From Alphaproteobacteria bacterium (lineage in GTDB: Bacteria > Pseudomonadota > Alphaproteobacteria > Caulobacterales > Aquidulcibacteraceae): a DNA stretch of 64,000 nt. A model generated the notes under the pieces. That model did not search any database. It was not told the origin of the DNA and saw only the letters and a program-made list of their open reading frames with translations. The stretch spans positions 101,795 through 165,794 of the forward strand of contig WGNI01000009.1 in NCBI GenBank assembly GCA_016124655.1, in the 5' to 3' direction. The position numbers were made by a program, and so were the translations under genes. Below are positions 16,320 to 25,582 of the stretch, one piece after another. Numbering within the stretch: the stretch's first letter is position 1; each line of letters starts with the position of its first letter.

Positions 16320-17138
16320 ATGAGCATCGATCTGGAGCGCGCGCGTGCGCAATCCCTGGTGCGTTACCAAGCACGCGATTGCATCGCCACGATCACGCTC
16401 AATCGCCCGGAGCGCCGCAACGCGTTGAGCTACGCCGCCTATGCCGAACTCGAACACGCGTTTCGCGCCGCCAATGTCGATCGCGACGTGCGCTGCATCA
16501 TCGTCACCGGCGCCGATCCGGCCTTCTGCTCCGGCGATGACGTCGGCGAAATCATGGCTGGCCCGAAACCCGCCGATGCGCCCCCGCTTGTGGCGACCGT
16601 TCGTCACCCCGTGACGCCGGCCGCGCTCGCCGCGCTCGAATGCGAAAAGCCGATGATCGCCGCGATCAATGGCGCGGCCGTCGGCTGGGGCATGGAGCTG
16701 GCGCTGTTCTGCGACATGCGCATCGCGTCGGAGAAAGCGAAGTTCGGTGAATTGTTCATCAAGCGCGGCCTTGTGTGCGATGTCGGCGGCTTCTACCGGC
16801 TTCCCGCCATCGTCGGCCCCGCCAAGGCCGCGGAATTGTTGTTCACCGGCGACATTTTCGACGCCCACGAAGCCCAGCGCATCGGGCTCGTCTCCGAAGT
16901 CTGCGCGCACGGCGCCCTGATGGACCGCGCCCGCGCGCTCGCCGCCCGCATCGCCTGCAATCCCCCGCTTGCGCTGCGCTACATGAAGGAGGGGCTGACG
17001 CGCTTTTCCTATGGCGATCCGCGCGAGATCGGCGGCTGGGCCATCGAAACCATCCGCAAATTGATGCAGACCGAAGATCACAAGGAAGGCGTCGCCAGCT
17101 TTCTGGAAAAGCGCGAGCCGCACTTCAAGGGCCGCTGA
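16320..17138 (+). CDS. Enoyl-CoA hydratase/isomerase family protein
   Basis: 272 aa. It contains AFCSGDDVGEIMAG and NGAAVGWGMELALFCDM (first Glu kept). The second Glu position reads FGELFIKRG rather than FG.PE, so the catalytic pair is atypical. The C-terminus DHKEGVASFLEKREPHF is typical of the family. The ATG at 16320 is chosen because AAGGA ends 8 nt upstream; 16314 would be too close. Probably co-transcribed with the Rieske oxygenase and the next gene. Confidence 0.88.
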   Translation: MSIDLERARAQSLVRYQARDCIATITLNRPERRNALSYAAYAELEHAFRAANVDRDVRCIIVTGADPAFCSGDDVGEIMAGPKPADAPPLVATVRHPVTPAALAALECEKPMIAAINGAAVGWGMELALFCDMRIASEKAKFGELFIKRGLVCDVGGFYRLPAIVGPAKAAELLFTGDIFDAHEAQRIGLVSEVCAHGALMDRARALAARIACNPPLALRYMKEGLTRFSYGDPREIGGWAIETIRKLMQTEDHKEGVASFLEKREPHFKGR

Positions 17139-17140
17139 TC

Positions 17141-17731
17141 ATGCGCCGCGCCAAAACCCCCGACGATTTCTTCGCCAACGCCACGCAATGGCGCGATGAG
17201 CTGGCGAGCTTGCGCGAAATCCTCCTGACCACCGGCCTGAAGGAAGAAATCAAATGGGGCGCGCCGTGCTACACGCTCGACGGCGTCAATGTCGTCGGGA
17301 TCGGCGCGTTCAAATCCTATGTCGGCCTGTGGTTTCATCAGGGCGCGCTGTTGCAGGACGAAGCCGGCGCGCTCATCAACGCGCAGGAGGGCGTGACCAA
17401 GGCGCAGCGCCAATGGCGCATGACCTCTGCCGCCGACATCAAGCCCGCGCGCATCAGGGCCTATGTGAAAGAAGCCGCAGCGCTCGCCAAGGCCGGCGAA
17501 AAAGTTGCGGTCGAACGCAAAAAGCCGCTCGTGCTCCCGCCTGAGCTCGAAGCAGCGCTGAAAAAGGACAAAACCGCCGCCGCCGCCTTCAAGGCGCTGA
17601 AGCCGGGCCTGCGCCGCGAATACGCGGACTATGTCTCAGAGGCCAGGCAGGCGGCCACCAAGGCCCGGCGCATTGAAAAAATCTTGCCGATGATCCGCGC
17701 CGGCGGCGGGCTCAACGACAAATATCGCTGA
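17141..17731 (+). CDS. YdeI-type DUF1801 protein
   Basis: 196 aa. The N-terminal DUF1801 domain has LREILLTTGLKEEIKWGAPCYTLDG and the YVGLWFHQGALL strand. The C-terminal YdeI helix bundle has the charged LPPELEAALKKDKTAAAAFKAL and KARRIEKILPMIRAG. Function is unknown; these proteins are widespread and soluble. It follows the crotonase stop by 2 nt, so it is probably in the same operon by position. Confidence 0.85.
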   Translation: MRRAKTPDDFFANATQWRDELASLREILLTTGLKEEIKWGAPCYTLDGVNVVGIGAFKSYVGLWFHQGALLQDEAGALINAQEGVTKAQRQWRMTSAADIKPARIRAYVKEAAALAKAGEKVAVERKKPLVLPPELEAALKKDKTAAAAFKALKPGLRREYADYVSEARQAATKARRIEKILPMIRAGGGLNDKYR

Positions 17732-17743
17732 TCCCGCCCGGGA

Positions 17744-17863
17744 TCATGATTGCGTCATGAGAAAGAATTGTGTGGCGACAGCGGCCATGCTCACGAGCCA
17801 CAGGCTTGAAATGATGAGAAGAATGCCGCGGCGACCCGCGACGGGTCGAGATGATTTGCGCAT
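17744..17863 (-). CDS. Small membrane peptide (39 aa)
   Basis: Reads MRKSSRPVAGRRG, then a hydrophobic span (ILLIISSLWLVSMAAVATQF) and a short polar end. A GGGAGCC ribosome binding site precedes the ATG, and no other gene occupies this strand. The layout (basic N-terminus, single helix) is typical of small inner-membrane proteins. It lies in the 311-nt gap between the DUF1801 gene and the phosphatase gene; the remainder (17864-18042) shows nothing definite. Confidence 0.45.
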   Translation of the reverse strand: MRKSSRPVAGRRGILLIISSLWLVSMAAVATQFFLMTQS

Positions 17864-18042
17864 CAAGGCTCCCAGAATTGGACGCGGGAGCGCGATGGTC
17901 TCTCAGCCGCCAGGGCGTCGAAGATTTGCCTGACGATGAAATACTCTACCACAGATTTCGCGCCACCGCGCATGACGATGATTTTAAACGAATGGCTTTT
18001 TGGCTCACGCTATCGTGACCGCCCAACGCGTGCGCGCGCCGC

Positions 18043-18615
18043 CTAAAGCGGCGGCAGTCCCGCCAGCGGACGGATCAAAGCCTCCGTCGACGCCATGCCT
18101 GCCGCGCGCCCTTCTTCCAGCGCGATCGCCGGCGGCACGCCTTGGCGCATCCTGTAAAGCGCCCACACCGCGCCCGCGCGATTGCCCGACGCGCAATGCA
18201 TCAGCACCGGATAATTCTCCTGAGCATGAAACATATGCGAAACCGCATCGACGATCGCCCACGCCGTTTCGTTCGGCGAAAAGGAAAGCAAAAGCCGGCG
18301 CACGCCCAGCGCCGCGGCGTCCGCAGCCTCCCGCGCCACGCCATCCTCATTCGGCTGGCGCAGATCGATCAAGAGCGCAAAGCCGAGCGCCTTCACCTCC
18401 GCCAGGCCGCCGGGCTGCAGCACGCCTGCCGTCGCCGCATACGGCGCCGTGCGCGCATAATGTGTGATGAGCGGAGAGACCGCGTCGCCGAACGGCGCCT
18501 CTCTTAAGCCCTCCCGGCGAAAAAATGGCGAAGCCGCGTCCGCCAGCGCGGCGGCGGGCAGGGCGCCGGCCGCGCAGAACACCGCGCCGCCCTGAAGAAA
18601 CGCGCGTCGGCGCAT
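18043..18615 (-). CDS. Exported DUF442/dual-specificity-phosphatase-like protein
   Basis: 190 aa. The N-terminus MRRRAFLQGG with a hydrophobic stretch ending ALADA looks like a Tat-type signal. The body matches the beta-lactamase-hydrolase-like (DUF442) tyrosine-phosphatase fold: VLQPGGLAEVKALGFALLIDLR, and the active-site loop MHCASGNRAG (C141, R146). Export is unusual for this fold. The start at 18615 follows AGGAG. The YeeE/YedE transporter is divergent 95 nt away, a context seen in sulfur-oxidation gene sets where DUF442 domains occur; the substrate is unproven. Confidence 0.75.
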   Translation of the reverse strand: MRRRAFLQGGAVFCAAGALPAAALADAASPFFRREGLREAPFGDAVSPLITHYARTAPYAATAGVLQPGGLAEVKALGFALLIDLRQPNEDGVAREAADAAALGVRRLLLSFSPNETAWAIVDAVSHMFHAQENYPVLMHCASGNRAGAVWALYRMRQGVPPAIALEEGRAAGMASTEALIRPLAGLPPL

Positions 18616-18710
18616 TGCAGATCTCCTGGCTTGTGCAGTGCTGTAGCGGCCCTTCGCCGCGCGATCCACCCGCTGGCGTCGCGTGCGCGCGCAAGACATG
18701 CTGCGCATCA

Positions 18711-19664
18711 ATGATCATCGCCCTCGCGCTTGTTCTGGCCGCCGCCGCGGGCTTTGCCTTGCAGCGCGGCCAATTGTGCGCCGTCTCCGCCGTGCGCGAG
18801 GCGGTGCTGGAGCGCCGCTGGGCGCGTTTCGCGGCGTTCCTGGAATGCTCGGCCTGGGCGCTGGCCGGGTTGATGCTGGCCGACGCGTTTGGCGTCATGA
18901 GCCTGCAGACCTGGCCGGAAAACCGCGCGTTGCCGCTCGCCATTGTGGGCGGCGTCTTGTTTGGCGTCGGCGCGCTGATCAACGGCGCCTGCGCGTTCGG
19001 AACCGCAGGACGCATCGCGTCTGGCCAGCTTGGTTTCCTGGCGTTTGCGCCGGGCTTTGTCGCCGGCGTCTGGGTGACGCGCAGGACCGGCGGCGCCGCC
19101 GCGCACATGCATGAGACGCCGATGGCGTTTCATGCCGGCGCAGCAACCCCAGCTCTGGCGCTGGCGCTGATCGCGTTTGCGCTGTGGCGTCTCCACACCG
19201 CTTGGCGCGCTGCGCCGACGCCCGCCGCCGCCGCGCGGATCATGCAACGCCCGGATTGGCCGCCGGCCGTATCGATGGCGGCGATGGCGGCGGCGAATGT
19301 CGGCCTGATGCTGATCGTGTTCGCCTGGCCATACACGACGCTGCTCGTCGATCTCGCGATCGGCGCAGGCGGGGAGATCGCGCTGCGCGCCGTGGTGGTC
19401 GCCGCCTTTTTCGCCGGCGCGGTGTGGGGCGCGATGAGCGCCGGTCGGTTTGCATTGACCTGGGGTTCGCCGCGCGACGCGCTTGCGCATGCCGGCGGCG
19501 GCGCCCTGATGGGCGCGGGCGCAGCGCTCATTCCCGGCGGCAATGACGCGCTGGTGCTGCTGGGCATGCCGCTCTTGCAGCCCGCAGCCTTCGCCGCTTA
19601 CGCCGCGATGTGCGCCACGATCGCTGCAGGGCTAACGGCGCAGCGCGTCGCGGCCGGCGCGTGA
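18711..19664 (+). CDS. YeeE/YedE-family sulfur-compound transporter
   Basis: 317 aa, about nine to ten membrane spans. It starts MIIALALVLAAAAGFALQ and carries the family signatures RGQLCAVSAVRE, NGACAFGTAGRIASGQLGF and PGGNDALVLLG, with the conserved Cys residues that handle thiosulfate or related species in TsuA-like proteins. The ATG is at 18711. It is divergent from the exported DUF442 phosphatase-like gene, supporting a sulfur-handling pair (inference). Confidence 0.82.
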   Translation: MIIALALVLAAAAGFALQRGQLCAVSAVREAVLERRWARFAAFLECSAWALAGLMLADAFGVMSLQTWPENRALPLAIVGGVLFGVGALINGACAFGTAGRIASGQLGFLAFAPGFVAGVWVTRRTGGAAAHMHETPMAFHAGAATPALALALIAFALWRLHTAWRAAPTPAAAARIMQRPDWPPAVSMAAMAAANVGLMLIVFAWPYTTLLVDLAIGAGGEIALRAVVVAAFFAGAVWGAMSAGRFALTWGSPRDALAHAGGGALMGAGAALIPGGNDALVLLGMPLLQPAAFAAYAAMCATIAAGLTAQRVAAGA

Positions 19665-19803
19665 GCGGCGTTTTGCCCGCGGTCGCGTCCTTCTTTCACA
19701 ACGGGAGAAGTAAAGAGGAAGAAGCAACGAACGGAGAGGACCAGCGGCACGTGCATCCATCGACCGCGTTTCGCCGAAGGCGGACGCTGCGGCCGAGGGA
19801 AAA

Positions 19804-20097
19804 TCAGGGCTCGCCCTCGACAAGCACTAGACGGCTCGTAGTCGAACGGTGGCGGCGCGCAAATAGATCCTGGGCGTCCGGGTCTGCGAGAAACGCTTCG
19901 GCATGACTCCGAGATGGAAACTCAAGAATGACCAAGCGTTGAGGGGACCAATCACCTTCCATGACGACGGGATCAGCGCCTTTGGATGCATAGCGACCGC
20001 CGTGCTTGGCGATGAACGCCGGGATGGCGTCGACATAGGGGAGAAAGTCCCTCAAGTCGTTCACTCGGAGATCAAGCACCAGAAAAGCCGTTGTCAT
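19804..20097 (-). CDS. DUF1330 family protein
   Basis: 97 aa, ferredoxin-like fold. It has RDFLPYVDAIPAFIAKHGGRY, then LVILEFPSRSHAEAFLADP, the two hallmarks of DUF1330. It is probably a small dimeric protein of unknown reaction. The 139 nt before it (19665-19803) contain nothing I can name. Confidence 0.8.
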   Translation of the reverse strand: MTTAFLVLDLRVNDLRDFLPYVDAIPAFIAKHGGRYASKGADPVVMEGDWSPQRLVILEFPSRSHAEAFLADPDAQDLFARRHRSTTSRLVLVEGEP

Positions 20098-20312
20098 CTG
20101 CAGATTCTCCTCCGTTCCCGTGTCGAAGCATACAAGGAGCGCGGGATGAGACAGTGGTTACGGGAGTCCGCAATGGGCCAATTCCCGCCAAACGAGTCCT
20201 CCGCGCGCGCCCCAGCGCCCGCCGCCCTTGCCGCCCCTGACCCCTTATGCTACCAGCCCGCCTCTTTGGAGCGGCCCGGCGAAACGGCATGCCGAGGCGG
20301 CTCATCAAGCTT

Positions 20313-20327
20313 GGGGTCCTTGACCCC
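20313..20327 (+). promoter_or_regulatory. Hairpin directly before the rpmI ribosome binding site
   Basis: GGGGTC-CTT-GACCCC, a perfect 6-bp stem that ends 3 nt before AAGGAG. It could modulate rpmI-rplT translation, as ribosomal-protein leaders do, but the sequence does not match a leader I know. Confidence 0.35.
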
Positions 20328-20341
20328 ATAAAGGAGCTGAA

Positions 20342-20545
20342 ATGCCGAAACTGAAGACCAAGAGCGGCGTCAAAAAACGCTTCAAGCTCACCGCGACCGG
20401 CAAGGTGAAGGCCGGCGTGGCGGGCAAGCGCCACCGCCTCATCAGCCACAACGGCAAGTACATCCGCACCAACCGGGGCACCAAGGTCATCGCCAAGCCG
20501 GACGGCGACCGCGTGAAGCTCTGGATCCCCTACGGCCTCGATTAA
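20342..20545 (+). CDS. rpmI: 50S ribosomal protein L35
   Basis: 67 aa, basic. It starts [17 protein letters not shown] and contains the standard [11 protein letters not shown] segment. AAGGAG lies directly upstream. First gene of the rpmI-rplT-pheS-pheT block; infC, its usual upstream partner, is 15 kb away in this genome. Confidence 0.98.
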   Translation: MPKLKTKSGVKKRFKLTATGKVKAGVAGKRHRLISHNGKYIRTNRGTKVIAKPDGDRVKLWIPYGLD

Positions 20546-20560
20546 GGGAGCGGATGCACC

Positions 20561-20917
20561 ATGGCCCGAGTTAAAGGGGGCGTCACCGCGCACGCCCGTC
20601 ACAAAAAGGTCCTGAAAGCCGCGAAAGGCTATTGGGGCCGGCGCAAGAACACCTTCCGCACCGCCAACGCCGCGGTCGAGAAGGCCGGCGTCTACGCCTA
20701 TCGCGACCGCCGCAACAAGAAGCGCAATTTCCGCGCGCTCTGGATCCAGCGCATCAACGCGGCCGTCCGCGAAGAGGGCATGACCTATTCCCGCCTCATC
20801 GACGGCCTGGCCAAGGCCGGCGTCGAGGTCGACCGCAAGGTCATGGCCGATCTGGCCATGAACCAGCCGGAAGCGTTTAAAAGCTTGGTGGACAAGGCCC
20901 GCGCCGCTTTGGCGTGA
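20561..20917 (+). CDS. rplT: 50S ribosomal protein L20
   Basis: 118 aa. The start [21 protein letters not shown] and the motif [21 protein letters not shown] are diagnostic. L20 binds 23S rRNA early in assembly and is often an autoregulator of its operon. The gap to rpmI is 15 nt. Confidence 0.98.
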   Translation: MARVKGGVTAHARHKKVLKAAKGYWGRRKNTFRTANAAVEKAGVYAYRDRRNKKRNFRALWIQRINAAVREEGMTYSRLIDGLAKAGVEVDRKVMADLAMNQPEAFKSLVDKARAALA

Positions 20918-20933
20918 GCTGGTCTCGACGGTT

Positions 20934-21054
20934 TTCCTCCCCCGTTCACGGGGGAGGTGGCCGCGAAGCGGCCGGTGGGGGGAGACATGTCATTGCCCCC
21001 TCAGTCAGCCCGCTTTGCGGTCTGACAGCTCCCCCGTAAACGGGGGAGCAAAAG
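20934..21054. repeat. Paired CCTCCCCC/GGGGGAGG repeats between rplT and pheS
   Basis: Two hairpins, CCTCCCCCGTT-CACGGGGGAGG and CTCCCCCGTAAACGGGGGAG, flank GTGGCCGCGAAGCGGCC. The same modules recur at 6.8, 22.2, 25.4 and 63.4-64 kb. They separate pheS from rplT and may act as attenuators or transcript-end signals. Confidence 0.8.
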
Positions 21055-21064
21055 AGGCGACGAC

Positions 21065-22147
21065 ATGGACGCAGCCACCACAGACATCCCCGCGCTGGAG
21101 CGCGATCTCCTCGCCCGCATTGACCAGGCCGGCGACGAGCAGGCGCTCGAAATGCTGCGCGTGGAGGCGCTGGGAAAGCAGGGGCTCGTCTCGGGCATGA
21201 TGCGCATGCTGGGCGCCATGAGCCCCGATGAGCGCCAGCGCATGGGCCCGCTCTTGAACGGCCTGAAAGACCGCGTTGGCGAAGCCATCACGGTGAAAAA
21301 AGCCGCCCTCGCCGAAGCGGCGCTCGAAGCGCAATTGCGCGCCAGTGCGGTGGACGTGTCGCTGCCCGGCCCGCGCGCCTATCCCGGCGCCATCCATCCG
21401 ATTTCCTGGGTGATGGAGGAGATCGCCGCGATCTTCGCCGACATGGGTTTCGTGTTGGAGGAGGGGCCCGACATCGAGACCGACTTCAACAATTTCACCG
21501 CGCTGAACTTCCCGCCCAAGCATCCCGCGCGCGACATGCACGACACGTTCTTCCTAGCGCCGGATGTTTCTGGAGAACGGAAAGTATTGCGCACGCATAC
21601 AAGCCCCGTGCAGGTGCGCACCATGCTCAAACAGGAGCCGCCCATCCGCATGATTTGCCAGGGCCGCACCTTCCGCAAGGATTCCGACGCGACCCACACG
21701 CCGATGTTCCACCAGACCGAAGGCCTCGTCATCGACAAGACCTCGACCATGGCCGATCTCAAGGGCGTGCTGATGGGGTTCGTGAAGGCGTATTTCGAAG
21801 TCGATGACGTCGTCGTGCGCTTCCGCCCGCATCATTTCCCGTTCACCGAGCCCTCTGCGGAAATGGACGTGCGCTGCGATCGCTCCGGCGGCGTATTGAA
21901 GATCGGCCAGGGCCAGGATTGGCTTGAAATCCTCGGCTGCGGCATGGTGCATCCCAATGTCATCGCCAATTGCGGCCTCGATCCCAATGAGTGGCAGGGC
22001 TACGCCTTCGGCATGGGCGTCGATCGTCTCGCGGGCCTGAAATACGGCATGCCGGATCTGCGCGATTACTTCTCCGGCGATGTGCGCTGGCTCAAGCATT
22101 ACGGCTTCTCGCCGTTTCTCCTGCCCGGTTTGGCGCAGGGTCTCTAA
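21065..22147 (+). CDS. pheS: Phenylalanine-tRNA ligase alpha subunit
   Basis: 360 aa, class II synthetase catalytic subunit of the alpha2-beta2 enzyme. The N-terminal coiled-coil is at about 1-90. Motif 2 is in [20 protein letters not shown]. Motif 3 is in [19 protein letters not shown] near the end. Full length. Confidence 0.98.
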   Translation: MDAATTDIPALERDLLARIDQAGDEQALEMLRVEALGKQGLVSGMMRMLGAMSPDERQRMGPLLNGLKDRVGEAITVKKAALAEAALEAQLRASAVDVSLPGPRAYPGAIHPISWVMEEIAAIFADMGFVLEEGPDIETDFNNFTALNFPPKHPARDMHDTFFLAPDVSGERKVLRTHTSPVQVRTMLKQEPPIRMICQGRTFRKDSDATHTPMFHQTEGLVIDKTSTMADLKGVLMGFVKAYFEVDDVVVRFRPHHFPFTEPSAEMDVRCDRSGGVLKIGQGQDWLEILGCGMVHPNVIANCGLDPNEWQGYAFGMGVDRLAGLKYGMPDLRDYFSGDVRWLKHYGFSPFLLPGLAQGL

Positions 22148-22161
22148 TTCATTCACGCGAT

Positions 22162-22292
22162 GCGCAAACACCCCTCACCCGGTTTCGCTGCGCGAAACCA
22201 CCCTCTCCCGCAAGGGGAGAGGGATGTTACGGCGATGTCGGCGCCCTTCTCCCCTTGTGGGAGAAGGTGGCCGCGAAGCGGCCGGATGAGGG
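22162..22292. repeat. Inverted repeat block after pheS
   Basis: ACACCCCTCACCCGG at the left and CCGGATGAGGGGTGT at the right bracket two internal hairpins (CTCTCCC...GGGAGAG and TTCTCCCC...). The same bracketed design recurs at 59052-59188 with a different interior, so this is a mobile or duplicated element type. Confidence 0.8.
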
Positions 22293-22334
22293 GTGTTGGC
22301 CCAACACCGCAATCCGCCAACCCAAGGAGCCCTC

Positions 22335-22817
22335 ATGGCCATCGACGCGCAGGCGATTTGGCAAGTCGTGCTTCTGTTCATGGGCGCGTTGGCGGGCGCG
22401 TTGTTCGGCGGCGTGATCCGCTGGAGCGGCACCCGCCGCGAGCGGCGCCTGCGCCTGACGATGGACTTTTACTCCGAGTTTCATTCGCCTGCGTTCAATC
22501 ACATCCGCATCCTCGCGCACGACGCGCTGCAGAACGCGCCCTCGATGCCCGCGGCCTATGCGGCGTCGAGCGGCGAAACGCGCGACGCGATCGCCTCGAT
22601 CGTGCATTTCTGGGAGCGCGTCGCGGTCTTGATGCAGGAAGGCGCGCTCAATCCGCGGCTGACGCGCCGCTTCTTCGCGCAATATGCGCGCTGGTGGTCC
22701 GAAACCTTGTGCGACAAGGGCGGATTGGACGATCCCGAATGGGGCCGCACGCTGAGCGACATTCACGGCCTGTTTCGCAAGCTCGCCCACGCCAGACCGA
22801 AAGGCGCCAGGCCGTGA
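22335..22817 (+). CDS. Hypothetical membrane-anchored protein (160 aa)
   Basis: Starts MAIDAQAIWQVVLLFMGALAG, one N-terminal membrane helix (about 8-25), then a basic segment (RRERRLRL) and a soluble helical domain (MDFYSEFHSPAFNHIRILAHDAL). AAGGAG precedes the ATG. It lies between pheS and pheT, which are normally adjacent, so it is an insertion into the operon. I recognise no family; the shape resembles DUF4760-type cytoplasmic tails, with low certainty. Confidence 0.6.
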   Translation: MAIDAQAIWQVVLLFMGALAGALFGGVIRWSGTRRERRLRLTMDFYSEFHSPAFNHIRILAHDALQNAPSMPAAYAASSGETRDAIASIVHFWERVAVLMQEGALNPRLTRRFFAQYARWWSETLCDKGGLDDPEWGRTLSDIHGLFRKLAHARPKGARP

Positions 22818-22844
22818 GCCGCGAACGCGTGACTGAACGTGACG

Positions 22845-22976
22845 CCGTGCTCCCCCTTGAGGGGGAGCTGTCGTGCGCATCGCGCGCGACTGAGGGGGAG
22901 GAGACAAACACAATTGTGCGTTCGCGTCGCCGCCCCATCTGGTCGCTGCGCGACCACCTTCCCCTGACGGCGAAAG
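22845..22976. repeat. Dispersed repeats upstream of pheT
   Basis: CTCCCCCTTGAGGGGGAG hairpin with GCGCGACTGAGGGGG tail, then GGTCGCTGCGCGACC and a CTTCCCC fragment. Family shared with 6.8 and 63.4-64 kb. No gene is in this 199-nt gap. Confidence 0.7.
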
Positions 22977-23016
22977 GCGCCGGCGCGCAGCAGCCCATTT
23001 CACACATGAGCAACCC

Positions 23017-25410
23017 ATGAAATTCACGCTCTCCTGGCTGAAAGACCATCTCGAAACCGACGCTGCGATCGATCAGATCGTCGAGGCGATGACGATGCTC
23101 GGGCTTGAAGTCGAGCACGTCGAAGATCCTTCCGAAAAACTGAAAGCGTTTTCCGTCGCCCGCATCCTCGACGCCCAACCCCATCCAAATGCGGATAAGC
23201 TGCGCGTGTGTCAGGCCGACACCAAGGACGGGCGCAAGGAAATCGTCTGCGGCGCTCCGAATGCGCGCGCGGGCCTCGTCACGGTCTATGCGCCCATCGG
23301 CGCTTATGTCCCCGGCAGCGGCATCACGCTGGAGGCGCGCCCAGTGCGCGGCGTGGTCTCCAACGGCATGCTGTGCTCCGGCGCCGAATTGGAGCTCGAC
23401 GCCGACGCCGACGGCATCATGGAGCTGAGCGACGATCTCGCCATCGGAATCCCGATCGCCGATGCGCTGGGTCTGTCTGATGCGGTGATCGATTTCGAAG
23501 TCACGCCGAACCGTCCCGATTGGCTGGGCGTGGCCGGCATCGCGCGCGATCTCGCCGCCGCGGGCCTCGGCAAACTGAAAACCAAGGCGATCCTGCCGGT
23601 TCCAGGCCGCTTCGGCTCCGCCATCGACATTTTCACCGACGACGCAAGCGCATGTCCCGTCTTCGCCGGCCGCATGGTGCGCAAGATCAAGAACGGCCCG
23701 TCGCCCGATTGGCTGCAGCGCCGGCTGCGCGCCATCGGCTTGCGCCCGCGCAACATCCTTGTCGATGTCACGAACTATCTCTCCTACGATCGCGCGCGCC
23801 CCTTGCACGTCTATGACGCCGACAAGATCACCGGCGCCATCCGCGCCCGGCTGGGCCGCGCCGGCGAAAGCTTCAAGGCGCTCGACGGCAAGACCTACGA
23901 GGTCACGCCGGAGATGTGCGTCATCGCCGATGATGCGCGCGTCCTGGGGCTCGGCGGCGTGATGGGCGGAGAAGAAAGCGGCTGCTCCGACGACACCGTC
24001 AACGTGCTCATCGAAAGCGCCTATTTCGATCCGCTGCGCACCTTTCAAACCGGCCGCGCCACCGGCATCAATTCCGATGCGAAGTATCGCTTCGAACGCG
24101 GCGTCGATCCGGGCTTTGTCGTTCCCGGTCTCGATCTCGCCACGCGCATGGTGCTGCAGCTGTGCGGCGGCGAAGCCTCCGACATGATCGTCGCCGGCGA
24201 CATCCCAGAGGGACCGCGCGCGTTCGCGTTCGATCCCGACCGCGTGCGCACGCTGGCGGGCATGAACGTGCCGGCCGCGAAGTCGCGCACGATTCTGCGC
24301 GCGCTCGGCTGCGACGTGAACCAGGACAGTGAAGCCGCCAAGCGCTTCCTCGTGCAGCCGCCAAGCTGGCGCGCCGATCTGCAAGGCCCCGCGGACCTCG
24401 TGGAGGAAATCGCCCGCGTCGCAGGCTTCGACGAATTGCCGGCCGCTGCGCCGCCCGCGCTCGCAAGCGGTCGCCGTCCCCCGTCGAGCGTCGGCGAAAG
24501 TCGTCTGCGCATCGCCCGCCGCGCGCTCGCCGCGCACGGCTATCTCGAATGCGTGACCTGGAGTTTCTGCGCCCGCGCCCACGCGCAGGCCTTCGGCGGC
24601 GGCGCAGATGCGTTGGTGCTCGCCAATCCGATCGCGTCCGATCTCGACTGCATGCGCCCGTCCGCGCTGCCCAATCTGTTGCGCGCTGCGCAAAAGAACG
24701 CCGATCGCGGTTTTCCCGATGCGCGCCTGTTCGAAGCCGGCCCCGCCTATCGCCATGACGGCGATGACGGCCAGGTGCGCACCATCGCCGCGATCTGGAA
24801 GCCCGCGCCGAAGCGCAGCTGGCGCAACCCAGGTCCGCCGGATCTGTTCGACATCAAGGCCGATTGTTTGCAGCTTCTCGAAACTTTGAGCGCGCCCGTC
24901 GCGTCCCTGCAAACCAGCGCCGCAGCGCCCGCCTGGTGGAGCCCGGGCCGCTCCGGCGCGCTGAAGCTCGGCGCCAAGGTCATCGCGCATTTCGGCGATC
25001 TCCATCCCCGCGCGCTGCGGGCGATCGACGTCGAAGGGCCTGCGCTGGCGTTTGAGATTTTCGTCGATGAATTGCCCGCGCCGCGCGCGCGGCCTACGCG
25101 CGCCAAGCCGGCGCTCGAAAAAATCGACCTGATGCCGCTGTCGCGCGATTTCGCCTTCATCGTCGATGATCGCGTCGCCGCCGCCGATCTCGTGCGCGCA
25201 GCCCTCGGCGCGGACAAGGCGCTGATCGCCGACGTGACGCTGTTTGACGTCTATCGCGGCGCAGGCGTCGGCGAGGGCAAGAAATCCTTGGCCATTGAAG
25301 TGACGTTGCAGCCGAAGGAAAAGACCTTGGCCGAAGGCGACATCGAGGCTGCGTCCAACGCGGTGGTCGCCGCGGTGATGAAAGCCACCGGCGGCGCGCT
25401 CAGGGGGTGA
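23017..25410 (+). CDS. pheT: Phenylalanine-tRNA ligase beta subunit
   Basis: 797 aa, usual length. An N-terminal EMAP/tRNA-binding-like domain (about 40-150) and B3/B4 editing region, then B5 ([24 protein letters not shown] around 450) and a C-terminal FDX anticodon-binding domain ([14 protein letters not shown] to the end). Begins [15 protein letters not shown]. An antisense ORF of 989 codons here is a GC-rich shadow. Confidence 0.97.
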   Translation: MKFTLSWLKDHLETDAAIDQIVEAMTMLGLEVEHVEDPSEKLKAFSVARILDAQPHPNADKLRVCQADTKDGRKEIVCGAPNARAGLVTVYAPIGAYVPGSGITLEARPVRGVVSNGMLCSGAELELDADADGIMELSDDLAIGIPIADALGLSDAVIDFEVTPNRPDWLGVAGIARDLAAAGLGKLKTKAILPVPGRFGSAIDIFTDDASACPVFAGRMVRKIKNGPSPDWLQRRLRAIGLRPRNILVDVTNYLSYDRARPLHVYDADKITGAIRARLGRAGESFKALDGKTYEVTPEMCVIADDARVLGLGGVMGGEESGCSDDTVNVLIESAYFDPLRTFQTGRATGINSDAKYRFERGVDPGFVVPGLDLATRMVLQLCGGEASDMIVAGDIPEGPRAFAFDPDRVRTLAGMNVPAAKSRTILRALGCDVNQDSEAAKRFLVQPPSWRADLQGPADLVEEIARVAGFDELPAAAPPALASGRRPPSSVGESRLRIARRALAAHGYLECVTWSFCARAHAQAFGGGADALVLANPIASDLDCMRPSALPNLLRAAQKNADRGFPDARLFEAGPAYRHDGDDGQVRTIAAIWKPAPKRSWRNPGPPDLFDIKADCLQLLETLSAPVASLQTSAAAPAWWSPGRSGALKLGAKVIAHFGDLHPRALRAIDVEGPALAFEIFVDELPAPRARPTRAKPALEKIDLMPLSRDFAFIVDDRVAAADLVRAALGADKALIADVTLFDVYRGAGVGEGKKSLAIEVTLQPKEKTLAEGDIEAASNAVVAAVMKATGGALRG

Positions 25411-25560
25411 GGCCTTTCCTCCCCCGCGAGCGGGGGAGGTGTTCGAGCGAAGCGAGAACGGAGGGGGCGGTCGCGTTCGCCCCCCTCGTCGCTTCGCGAC
25501 ACTCCCCCCGCAGGCGGGGGGAGAGCGTGGCGGTGCTCCCCTTCGCGGGGGAGGACGGCG
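25411..25560. repeat. Hairpin repeats between pheT and the ion channel gene
   Basis: CCTCCCCCGCGAGCGGGGGAGG, TTCGAGCGAAGCGAGAA, CTCCCCCCGCAGGCGGGGGGAG and CTCCCCTTCGCGGGGGAG hairpins in a row. Same family as at 20.9 and 63.4-64 kb. Confidence 0.8.
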
Positions 25561-25582
25561 GAGTTGCGCTGGGGATGAACGA

